Shown here: positions 14,593 through 22,064 of the stretch, piece by piece | Layout of the letters: the number at the start of each line of letters is the position of its first letter | Position numbering within the stretch: position 1 is the stretch's first letter | Source: Gammaproteobacteria bacterium | Lineage (GTDB): Bacteria; Pseudomonadota; Gammaproteobacteria; Chromatiales; Chromatiaceae | Direction of reading: 5' to 3' | NCBI GenBank assembly: GCA_018812525.1 | Contig: JAHJDE010000064.1 | Span: forward strand, 1 to 32,057 | Length of the DNA: 32,057 bases | The notes under the pieces: model-generated | Told to the model about the DNA's origin: nothing | Seen by the model: only the letters and a program-made list of their open reading frames with translations | Databases searched by the model: none | Made by a program: the position numbers and the translations under genes

Positions 14593-15405
14593 TCAGGACC
14601 AGGTGCCATCGGGCTGCTGACAGGCCTGGATGGTCTGGGAGACCACTTTGCCTTTCTTGTTGGTGACCTGCTGTTCGACGGAGCGGCAGGTCTGCTTCGC
14701 GGTGACCTCGACGGCGGCGATGCTCTCGTCCCCCTTTGCTGGCTTATGGGTCGCATCCACGGGGACACCGGTCGCCTCCAGGTATTTCGAATCGACGAAG
14801 CCCACGGCGGCGCCATTGCGCGACATGACATACCAGGGTTTGTTTTCCACCTTGGCGATGATGTCCACCGTCTGATCCTTTTTCAGATCCTCGTGGGATT
14901 GATAGTCATCGCCCGGCCCACCCCTCAGGTTGGCATCTTCGATCAGCTTGTACTGACCACCGACGTTCAACTCCAGGGGCGGCAGTTCGGCGATGCGGTC
15001 CTTCATGTAGGTGGCGGTTACGGTCTTGTCCGCTACCTTTTCCTCCTTGACGGCGGTTCTTCCCCTGACCCCGGTCTTCTTGTCGTGCCATTCCGACGAT
15101 TCGCCGGTGACCAGCGAGGTCTGGGTCGAACGCACCATGCGCCGCTTGTTGGGGGGGGTGAGGGCCTTGGCGATGCCGTAGCCGACCAGGCCGCCGACCG
15201 CAGCCCCCAGCAGGTTGTTGTCGGCAAGCTTCATGCCCACGACAACCCCCGCCCCGACCAGCAGCTCCTTCTTGTGCTTTTTCACGAAGCGGCCCACGCC
15301 ACTGGTCGCCTTCTTGACCCCACCCATGAAGGAGGCATCCACCGGCGGCGCGCCGAGGACAAACACCAGGCACGAAAGGACTACCCATGCTGATTTTCTG
15401 ATCAT
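14593..15405 (-). CDS. Exported SH3-domain protein with glycine-zipper-like segment
   Basis: A 270-residue exported protein: signal peptide at residues 1-24, then a basic helix (RFVKKHKKELL) and a glycine-rich hydrophobic stretch (LLGAAVGGLVGYGIAKAL, about 65-82) resembling a glycine zipper that could insert into a membrane. A bacterial SH3 domain lies at about 150-210 (ANLRGGPGDDY, VDIIAKVENKPWYVMS, GFVDSKYLEA), a fold that often binds peptidoglycan or peptides. The C-terminal QTIQACQQPDGTW resembles the end of 17-kDa surface-antigen-type lipoproteins. AGGAG eight bases upstream supports the start. It lies 27 bp downstream of a kinase gene, so co-transcription is likely. A role in anchoring the envelope-spanning signalling proteins is possible but inferred. 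Confidence 0.75.
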   Translation of the reverse strand: MIRKSAWVVLSCLVFVLGAPPVDASFMGGVKKATSGVGRFVKKHKKELLVGAGVVVGMKLADNNLLGAAVGGLVGYGIAKALTPPNKRRMVRSTQTSLVTGESSEWHDKKTGVRGRTAVKEEKVADKTVTATYMKDRIAELPPLELNVGGQYKLIEDANLRGGPGDDYQSHEDLKKDQTVDIIAKVENKPWYVMSRNGAAVGFVDSKYLEATGVPVDATHKPAKGDESIAAVEVTAKQTCRSVEQQVTNKKGKVVSQTIQACQQPDGTWS

Positions 15406-15432
15406 CTCTGTTCTCCTAGTTACTCACACCTA

Positions 15433-16845
15433 TCACTTTCTCAGTATCACCATTCGCTCGCGGGCCGCCGAGGCATGCCTTCCATCCGGATATTTGCGCA
15501 GATAGAGCTGGTAGGCGTAAGAGGTATCGATTTCCCGCACGACGGCATAGTCGGCCTCATCTGCCGGTGGTACTGCCGCCTCCGGTGTTACTGCCGCTAC
15601 AGACAGTGACCCGGCCGGGGGCGATCCCTGCCGATCAGCGACCGCTGAAGCGGGCGGCAAGACCTCGATGGTGTCCACGCCAGTTCCCTGGACCGCTCCC
15701 TGCTGGAGCAGGGGTTCGATGCTCACGCCAGAAAGGCCCCGGCCGACGAAGTAATAACCCAGGGCGATAATGGCGCTAACCCCCACAAGACTAGCCAGGA
15801 CAGGATTGGTCCAGCGCTTGCGCATCCCGCCCCCGATTCCCGTTGTCGAGGCATCCCGGAACCGTTCCGCCTCGTCCATCACCAGTGTGGCCTGGCGCGT
15901 CACGGGGTGGGCGGTAACAACCGGCGCCAAATCGGGCGCACGCTCCCCTTCCCAATGGGTGGCGATGACCTTGAGTACCTCATCGCAGTCCTGGGGGCGG
16001 TCCCTGGATGGGATGCGCAGCAGCCAGTCGTCCAGTTCGAGCAGCCAGGGCGCCACCCTGCCCTGGCCAGCGGTCTGGGCGGAAGGGAGGGGATCGGGCT
16101 CGCCCTCGTTGAGGCAGTGGCTGCGTTCCACCGATTCCAGGGGGGCCTCGCCGGTGATCAGTTCGTAGAGGACGGCGCCTAGGGCGTAGATATCGGTGAA
16201 GGGTCCCTGCTTGCTGCGGTTGCTGTACTGCTCCGGCGGCGCGAAGCCCTGGCTGACCACGGCGGAGATGCTCTTGCTGTGCTCGCCCAGGGCATGGCGC
16301 GCGGCCCCGAAATCGATCAGTAGGGGGCCGCCGGATTTGCGCAGAAAGATGTTGCCCGGCTTGATGTCGCGGTGCAGAAGGCCCGCCCGGTGTACCTCGC
16401 GCAGCCCTTGCAGCAGGACGATGAAAAGGGAGAGGATCTCCTCCTCGTTCAGGCGGCTGCCGCGCTTCTTGAGATGGTCGGCCAGGGTCTCGCCCTCCTC
16501 GTACTCCATGACGATGTAGGCGGTGCCAAAAGCCTCCAGATGATCGATGATGCGGACGATGTTGGGATGCTGGAAGCGGGCCAGGGCCTTGGCCTCGTCC
16601 AGGTATTTGTTGAGCCCGTAGAGGAAGTCGTCCTCCCGATTGGTGCGGGGGAGCACCCGCAGGGTATCGCCGTCGCGCACCCCCATCTCGCCCGGCAGGT
16701 ACTCCTTGATCACCACCAGGCGTTCGAGCTTCTCGTCCCAGGCCCGGTAGGTGATGCCGAAGCCGCCCTCGCCCAGGATGGCCTGGACCCGGTAACGACC
16801 GCCGACCTTTTCGTTGATGGGCAGGGTATGGCTGTAGCTCTTCAT
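15433..16845 (-). CDS. Ser/Thr protein kinase with one TM helix
   Basis: A 470-residue kinase. All Hanks motifs are intact: GEGGFGITY, Lys47 in VVIKEYLP, HRDIKPGN, LIDFGAAR and FAPPEQY. A membrane helix lies at about 348-367 (ASLVGVSAIIALGYYFVG) after a basic RKRW, giving a cytoplasmic kinase. The ~100-residue periplasmic tail has no FGE-like domain; instead it is proline/alanine-rich and ends in a YQLYLRKYPDGRHASAARER motif. That motif resembles the linker found after caspase domains (compare QSYRDQYPQGRF in the 7485-9151 locus). The ATG at 16845 has GGAAGGA just upstream; the 44 codons before it overlap the previous gene's end. The gene follows the kinase-FGE gene by 34 bp, consistent with tandem duplication. 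Confidence 0.85.
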   Translation of the reverse strand: MKSYSHTLPINEKVGGRYRVQAILGEGGFGITYRAWDEKLERLVVIKEYLPGEMGVRDGDTLRVLPRTNREDDFLYGLNKYLDEAKALARFQHPNIVRIIDHLEAFGTAYIVMEYEEGETLADHLKKRGSRLNEEEILSLFIVLLQGLREVHRAGLLHRDIKPGNIFLRKSGGPLLIDFGAARHALGEHSKSISAVVSQGFAPPEQYSNRSKQGPFTDIYALGAVLYELITGEAPLESVERSHCLNEGEPDPLPSAQTAGQGRVAPWLLELDDWLLRIPSRDRPQDCDEVLKVIATHWEGERAPDLAPVVTAHPVTRQATLVMDEAERFRDASTTGIGGGMRKRWTNPVLASLVGVSAIIALGYYFVGRGLSGVSIEPLLQQGAVQGTGVDTIEVLPPASAVADRQGSPPAGSLSVAAVTPEAAVPPADEADYAVVREIDTSYAYQLYLRKYPDGRHASAARERMVILRK

Positions 16846-16879
16846 GCTTTCCTTCCCGATTGTGTAATAGCTCCGGCCA

Positions 16880-19042
16880 TCAACGGGCGACCCGGAGGAG
16901 ACGGAAACCCAGGCCAAAAAAGCGTAGGGCAGCGATTGCCTGGCGGCGGTCGGCGGAACGGACCTCGCTGGGGCCACTCATCCAGGCGCCATCCCGAATC
17001 ACGCGCGGCGCCTCGTCGCTCCCCCCCGTGCAGCGTGTCTCCCTGTTCTCGTACTCTTTGGCATAACCGGAACAGGTCCACTCCCCCAGGTTGCCCGACA
17101 TATCATAGAGGCCAAAGGGATTTGGCCGGTATTGCCCTACGGGCGCGGGCAGGGCGTAGCGATCATTGCAGTCGTGAATGTATTTCCATCCACCCCAGCG
17201 CGCCTTCGCCGTCTGATCGGCCACATTACCATAGAGACAGGCGTGTTCGGGGGCATCCCCCCACCAGCGCGCGGTCTCGCTTCCCCCTCGCAGGGCATAT
17301 TCCCACTCCGCCTCCGAGGGCAGGCGATAGTTCTCGCCCGTTTCCCGGCTCAGCCACTCGGCGAAGGCCATGGCATCGTTCCAACTGACGCAGGTAACGG
17401 GGTATTCATTACTCTGTTCGTAGCCCGGATTGCGCCAACTCAGCCCCTTGACGAAGCCCAACTTCCCCCGCCGGGTGATGCCGGCACATCCCTTCGCCCC
17501 CCCCGCGGACCGCTCCGCGTCGGTCTTGTACTGGGCCGCCTCGACGAACTTGCGAAACTCCCCGACCCGCACCTCGTATTTCCCCATGGCGAAATCCTCC
17601 ACGCAGACCGGGTGCCGCTGTTCATCGTCATCGCGGCCCTGCTCGGATTCGGGGCTGCCCATGGGGAAACAGCCGCCCTTGATGGGTACGAAGGCCATGC
17701 CGGTCAGGTCGTCCTGGACCTCCTCCGGTGAATCCAACCGCGGCGGGGCCGGACTCTCAAAAGGAACCCCGGTTGTCTCCTCCAACCGTGGCGCGGCCGC
17801 TTCGCTCTCCTCGCCCGATTCGAACGCCTCGCCCGATTCGAACCCCTGTGACAGATCCCCCTGGGCGGCTTCGCTCTCCCCCATCAGGCCCTGGACCTGT
17901 TCCGGTTGCAGGATCTCCACCTTTCCGCCGTTCCCGCCCCCGAACAGGGACGCACCGATGCCAAGGACCACTATCACCACCAGAACCCCCGCCACGAGTA
18001 TGCCCCATTCCGTCGATTTGCCTTTCGCGGCAGCCGGCTTGGACTGGCCAAAACGCTCGGCCTCGGGCAACTGATAGGTTCCCTGGCGCGCCAATAGGTC
18101 TTCGTGCCCTGGCGGAATAAGGGATGGATGAGGCATACCTCCGCCTTGAAGCTCGCTTCCGACGCACTTCAGCACCTCGGCGCAATCCTGCGGGCGATCC
18201 TTGAAGGAGAGGCACAACAGGCGGTCGATGAGGTCGAGCAGCCAGGCCGAGGCCCTGCCCTGCCCGGCCTTCCTTGCCGGCGTGATCGGATCGGGCTCCC
18301 CTTCGCTGAGGGCATGACTGCGCACCACGGATTCGAGCGGTATCTTGCCCGTCACCAGTTCGTACAACACCGCGCCGAGGGCATAGAGATCGGTGGCGGG
18401 CCCTTGTTTGCCACGGCTGCTGTATTGCTCCGGCGGGGCATACCCCTTGCTGAGGATCACCGAGAGGCTCTTGCTGTGTACGCCCAGGGCGTGACGCGCC
18501 GCGCCGAAATCGATCAGCAGGGGCCCGCCCCCCTTGCGCAGGAAGATGTTGTCCGGCTTGATATCGCGGTGAAGCAGTCCAATCCGATGGACCGACATCA
18601 ATCCTTGCAGGAGGGGGATGAGGAGATCGCGTATCTCCCCTTCACCCATGGGTGCCCCGCGCCCCCGGAGGTGGTCGAACAGGGTCTCTCCCTCCTCGTG
18701 CTCCATCACGAGATAGGCGGTGCCGTTGGCCTCGAACCAGTCGAGGACCTTGACGATGTTGGGGTGGCTGAACTGGGCCAGCGCCACGGCCTCTTCCAGG
18801 AACTTCTCCAGGCCATAGCGCAGATCCCCCTCCCGCTCGGTGCGGGGAAGGATGGTCTGGGCATCCCTGTCACGTATCCCCATCTCGGCCGGCAGGTATT
18901 CCTTGATGACTACCTGCCGGCGCAACCGCTCGTCCCATGCCTTGTAGGTGATACCGAATCCCCCCTCCCCGAGGATTTCTAAAATGCGATAGCGGTCGGT
19001 GATCAGCCCGTTGGTGGGGAGTGCATGACGGTATGTCTTCAT
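16880..19042 (-). CDS. Ser/Thr protein kinase, TM and FGE-like sensor domain
   Basis: A 720-residue membrane kinase. The kinase domain (about 18-295) keeps every catalytic motif: GEGGFGITY, Lys47, HRDIKPDN at 158-165, DFG at 178-180 and YAPPEQY. A membrane helix lies at about 345-367. An acidic, proline-rich linker leads to an FGE-sulfatase-type domain at about 447-717 (GMAFVPIKGGCFPMGS, GKYEVRVGEFRKF, RLPSEAEWEYALRGG, YDMSGNLGEWTCSGY, GFRLL), which would face the periplasm. The usual RGGSW is RDGAW here, and no FGE copper-binding cysteine pair is visible. Its end is less NNC-rich than in the paralogues at 7485 and 11789, so it may be a fixed, non-diversified sensor. The gene lies 22 bp after the pseudokinase gene and 34 bp before the next kinase. 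Confidence 0.87.
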   Translation of the reverse strand: MKTYRHALPTNGLITDRYRILEILGEGGFGITYKAWDERLRRQVVIKEYLPAEMGIRDRDAQTILPRTEREGDLRYGLEKFLEEAVALAQFSHPNIVKVLDWFEANGTAYLVMEHEEGETLFDHLRGRGAPMGEGEIRDLLIPLLQGLMSVHRIGLLHRDIKPDNIFLRKGGGPLLIDFGAARHALGVHSKSLSVILSKGYAPPEQYSSRGKQGPATDLYALGAVLYELVTGKIPLESVVRSHALSEGEPDPITPARKAGQGRASAWLLDLIDRLLCLSFKDRPQDCAEVLKCVGSELQGGGMPHPSLIPPGHEDLLARQGTYQLPEAERFGQSKPAAAKGKSTEWGILVAGVLVVIVVLGIGASLFGGGNGGKVEILQPEQVQGLMGESEAAQGDLSQGFESGEAFESGEESEAAAPRLEETTGVPFESPAPPRLDSPEEVQDDLTGMAFVPIKGGCFPMGSPESEQGRDDDEQRHPVCVEDFAMGKYEVRVGEFRKFVEAAQYKTDAERSAGGAKGCAGITRRGKLGFVKGLSWRNPGYEQSNEYPVTCVSWNDAMAFAEWLSRETGENYRLPSEAEWEYALRGGSETARWWGDAPEHACLYGNVADQTAKARWGGWKYIHDCNDRYALPAPVGQYRPNPFGLYDMSGNLGEWTCSGYAKEYENRETRCTGGSDEAPRVIRDGAWMSGPSEVRSADRRQAIAALRFFGLGFRLLRVAR

Positions 19043-19064
19043 GACCCGGTCCCCTGCCTGGAGA

Positions 19065-20153
19065 TCATGAAAAGGCCTTCCAGAGCCAGAACAATGCCAA
19101 GAGGACTGCGATGACCACTAGAAACTTCAGGACCAGCCCCTCGCGGCCGCCACCGGAGGGCGCCTCTTCGGCGGTAAAATGCTCCTCCTCCTGCAGGATG
19201 CGCGTCGTGGCATCGACCTTCTCTTCACTCTCGGGCAGCATCATTCCCCCCATGTCCAGCCGGTTCTTCATGATGATTCGCAGTACATCGTCGCAGCTCT
19301 GCGGCCGCTGGGCCACCTTGAGGGCCAGCATGCTGTCGATCAACTTGAGCAGCCAGGGGGCCGCCCTACCCTTTCCCGCCTCCACTGCCGGCGATAGCGG
19401 ATCGGGGTTTCCCTCCATCAACTCCTGGCCTCGCTCCACGGAATCGACCGGCATCTGGCCGGTGATGGCCCGATAGAGTACGGCCCCGAGGGCATAGAGA
19501 TCGGTATAGGGCCCCTGTTTGCCGCGGCTGCTGTATTGCTCAGGCGGTGCATATCCCTGATTAACGAAGACCGAGAGGCTCTTGCTGTGCTCTCCCAGGG
19601 CTTGGCGGGCGGCGGAGAAATTGATCAGGAGGGCATCGCCCGCATCGCGCAGGAAGATGTTGTCCGGTTGGATGTCGCGGTGGAGCAGCCCCGCCTTGTG
19701 AACCTCTCGCAACCCTTGCAACAGGGGGACGAAGATCTCGATGATCTCGACCTCGGGTAGGGGGCCGGCATGCTCATCGAGCCGCTTCGCCAGTGTCTTC
19801 CCCTCCTCATGCTCAATAACGATGTAGGCGCTGCCGTTTTCCGCGAAGAAGTCGTGTACGCCGACAATGCTGGGGTGTTTGAACTTGGCCAGCACCTTGG
19901 CCTCGTCCAGGTATTTTTTGAGACCATACAGAAAATCCTTCTCTCGCCCCGGAAGCGGCGCCACCTTGCCAGTCTCGCTGTCGCGGACCGCCATCTCGAC
20001 TGGAAAATATTCCTTGACCACTACCGGCCGTTCCAGCCGCTCATCCCAGGCCTGGTAGGTGGCGCCGTAGCCACTCTCGCCCAATACGTCCTGGACCCGG
20101 TAACGGCGTCCGATCACCTCGTTGATCGGTAATTTGTGGCTATATCTCTTCAT
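19065..20153 (-). CDS. Membrane-anchored pseudokinase of the Ser/Thr kinase family
   Basis: A 362-residue protein with a full-length kinase fold but degraded catalytic motifs. The glycine loop is GESGYG, the lysine is kept (Lys47 in VVVKEYFP), the HRD aspartate is kept, but the catalytic-loop lysine is Gln162 (HRDIQPDN) and the magnesium-binding DFG is NFS (residues 178-180, LLINFSAAR). Loss of the DFG aspartate normally abolishes phosphotransfer. Regions that shape the fold (YAPPEQYSSRGKQGPYTD, LGAVLY) are conserved, so it appears maintained by selection. It ends in a membrane helix (about 337-358) with almost nothing beyond it. It sits between an active kinase gene (22 bp downstream) and the caspase-FHA gene. 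A scaffold or allosteric partner role is likely, by analogy with other pseudokinases. Confidence 0.85.
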   Translation of the reverse strand: MKRYSHKLPINEVIGRRYRVQDVLGESGYGATYQAWDERLERPVVVKEYFPVEMAVRDSETGKVAPLPGREKDFLYGLKKYLDEAKVLAKFKHPSIVGVHDFFAENGSAYIVIEHEEGKTLAKRLDEHAGPLPEVEIIEIFVPLLQGLREVHKAGLLHRDIQPDNIFLRDAGDALLINFSAARQALGEHSKSLSVFVNQGYAPPEQYSSRGKQGPYTDLYALGAVLYRAITGQMPVDSVERGQELMEGNPDPLSPAVEAGKGRAAPWLLKLIDSMLALKVAQRPQSCDDVLRIIMKNRLDMGGMMLPESEEKVDATTRILQEEEHFTAEEAPSGGGREGLVLKFLVVIAVLLALFWLWKAFS

Positions 20154-20243
20154 TGGCTAGATTCCTGCGTTATAGGTCCCATCGCAATATCGTCTCGTCT
20201 CAGGTCCAGCAGCCCTTCCCGTGAAAAACGTGAAGCACCTTTG

Positions 20244-20280
20244 CTCCCTCTCCCTCTGGGGGAGGGTTGGGGTGGGGGAA
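20244..20280. repeat. GC-rich palindrome between caspase-FHA and pseudokinase genes
   Basis: CTCCCTCTCCCTCTGGGGGAGGG forms an imperfect stem and is followed by further G-runs. It resembles the CCCTC palindromes elsewhere in the window. It may modulate expression within the operon, but nothing more can be read from it. Confidence 0.5.
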
Positions 20281-20283
20281 TGT

Positions 20284-21729
20284 TCAGCCGCCCTCGATCC
20301 GGTCCTTGTGGGCAATCACCACCAGAGGCGTCCTCTCGTCCGCCAGATAGAACACCCGGCCCGACTCCAAGGGATAACGCTTGCCGGGCTCCAGGCGATC
20401 CTTCTTACCCCACCAGGTGCCGTTGGATGAATTCAGATCCTCGATCCAGAAGCGCCTACGCTCCTTGTCCCAGCCCAGACAGGCATGTTGACCGCTGATG
20501 GTGTCGCGGCCGATTACCAAATTGACGTTCTCGTTCCGCCCCAGGACAAGATCGTACCTTGGGGTAACCAGGGCCAGGAGCTTTTTCTGCCGCACATCCT
20601 TGACGTAACCGACGATATCCTCCGTAACCAGGCGGCTCTTCTTCTTGACCTCTTCCAGGACCTGGGCATCGACCACCAGCTTCTCGGTCAGATCGATACC
20701 GCGCGTCCAGGCCATGCGGCCGCGATACCGGTAATAGAAGAAGACGAGCAGCAGGCTCAATAGCGCCGCAATCCCGTAGATGACGCGCAGCCAGAGCGGC
20801 GTCTCTTCATAGGTGGTATTGACCAGGATTCGCGAACCGGGAATGAACATGAAGTCGCGCACCAGCGAACCACCGGTCTCAGGCGTCTGCGCGGAACGGG
20901 TTTCATCGTCCACCGCCGCCGTCACCTGCATCATGAGCTGGTTCACTGTCGCCCCCTCGATGCCGATCCGTTCCAGGATGTGCTTGGTAAAGACCCCGTT
21001 ACGGCCGCTGCCATCGGCGGCCGTCTTACCGTAGCCCGTGCCGAATGCCCAGAACAGCCCCTTGATGTTGAAAGAGGCACGCGGCTTGGCCCAGCCCTTC
21101 ATGCTCAGGGGATTGTCGCGGCAGGCATCCAGGATGATTAGGTTCGAACCCTGCTTGTTGCCGGCATCCAGGATCTGCCGCAACACCCGGTCCAGCTCGA
21201 TCAGATTCACGGCCCCTTCCGGCCCCTCGGCCGGATCGATCCGCTGCATGCCTCGGCCCCCCTGGCCCCCGGCACCCTTCCTGGCGGAGGAATCGGCAGG
21301 CCGGGCATCCACCGGCACGATGAAATTGGTATTGTCGATCTGCACCCCATGGCCGGCGTAATAGAACAGACCGACCGCCTCCGGCCCCAGTTGGTCGAGC
21401 TTCTGGCGGAAGACCCGCAGCCGTTCCAGGAATTCGCCCTGGGTCAGGTCGATGCCGCAGATCACACCAAAACCGAGCCGGGATAGCACAGCGGCCATGT
21501 CACGGGCATCGTTGACGGCGTTGGGGGTAGGGCTGAAAGCCTGGTATTGGGTATTTCCGGCCACGAAGGCGAGGCGCGGCTCCTTGGCGCGGACGATCGG
21601 CAACGTGCCGACCAAACGCCCGATCTCGGGAGAGGCATCGCAGTGCCCGGCGGCCCATGCCCCATTCAGGCCGAGCAGCAAGCCCACGGCTGCCACCACC
21701 TTGGCCAACGTAAAACGGAATTCCATCAT
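20284..21729 (-). CDS. Periplasmic caspase linked through a TM helix to a cytoplasmic FHA domain
   Basis: A 481-residue protein with an unusual order of parts. A signal peptide (residues 1-27, GLNGAWAA) leads to a caspase domain (about 50-300) with catalytic His127 in YYAGHGVQ and Cys203 in LDACRDNP. A membrane helix follows at about 313-333 (LRVIYGIAALLSLLLVFFYY), immediately trailed by RYRGR, so the chain re-enters the cytoplasm. A forkhead-associated domain fills about 392-475: LGRNENV, then IGRDTISGQHACL and the LNSSNGTW loop; the Gly-Arg, Ser-x-x-His and Ser-Asn elements are those that bind phosphothreonine. Thus a phosphopeptide reader inside the cell is joined to a protease outside the inner membrane. 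Neighbouring genes encode membrane Ser/Thr kinases, plausible sources of the phosphothreonine. Two adjacent ATGs follow an AAGGGA site; either may be used. Confidence 0.9.
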   Translation of the reverse strand: MMEFRFTLAKVVAAVGLLLGLNGAWAAGHCDASPEIGRLVGTLPIVRAKEPRLAFVAGNTQYQAFSPTPNAVNDARDMAAVLSRLGFGVICGIDLTQGEFLERLRVFRQKLDQLGPEAVGLFYYAGHGVQIDNTNFIVPVDARPADSSARKGAGGQGGRGMQRIDPAEGPEGAVNLIELDRVLRQILDAGNKQGSNLIILDACRDNPLSMKGWAKPRASFNIKGLFWAFGTGYGKTAADGSGRNGVFTKHILERIGIEGATVNQLMMQVTAAVDDETRSAQTPETGGSLVRDFMFIPGSRILVNTTYEETPLWLRVIYGIAALLSLLLVFFYYRYRGRMAWTRGIDLTEKLVVDAQVLEEVKKKSRLVTEDIVGYVKDVRQKKLLALVTPRYDLVLGRNENVNLVIGRDTISGQHACLGWDKERRRFWIEDLNSSNGTWWGKKDRLEPGKRYPLESGRVFYLADERTPLVVIAHKDRIEGG

Positions 21730-21856
21730 CGTTTTCCCTTGAAAATGACGCGATCAAGCAGGGCTACATACCCTCACGGCTGGCAGGGAGTTTACTCAAT
21801 CCCTTCCAATCCACTCAACCCAGATTTTCCATTAGCCGATTAGTCATGCCAACAGC

Positions 21857-21940
21857 CGTTCGTGGTGAGCTTGTCGAACCATGAACGGCCCTTCGACAAG
21901 CCTGTCCTGCAGCGAAGACGAAGGGCTCAGGGCGAACGGT
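21857..21940. repeat. Dispersed repeat with TTCGACAAG core
   Basis: CCGTTCGTGGTGAGC, then GTCGAACC, the complementary TTCGACAAG and a closing GGGCGAACGG form nested inverted repeats. This style of repeat is common in proteobacterial genomes. It fills much of the 331-bp gap between the PDZ-WD40-caspase gene and the caspase-FHA gene, together with the family-3 repeat, and I see no gene there. Confidence 0.65.
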
Positions 21941-21981
21941 TTCCAGGCTAATGGATAATCCGGGCTCAATCGAAATTACCC

Positions 21982-22064
21982 CGTAGATCGGTTGAAGCAA
22001 AGCGCAATCCGGGAAGCGCCTGGCCCGGATCATCCCGGATTACGCTGCGCTTCATCCGGGCTAC
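21982..22064. repeat. GTAGCCCGGATGAA repeat, family 3
   Basis: It ends CTTCATCCGGGCTAC, the complement of the start of the copy at 14487-14578, and shares its GGATTACGC segment. The last bases of the repeat supply the stop codon of the PDZ-WD40-caspase gene, so the repeat may have slightly altered that gene's end. Confidence 0.65.

Noticed and set aside
18104-18982. Plus-strand 292-codon frame opposite the kinase-FGE gene
   Set aside because: It is a shadow of the kinase domain with no independent motif or ribosome-binding site.
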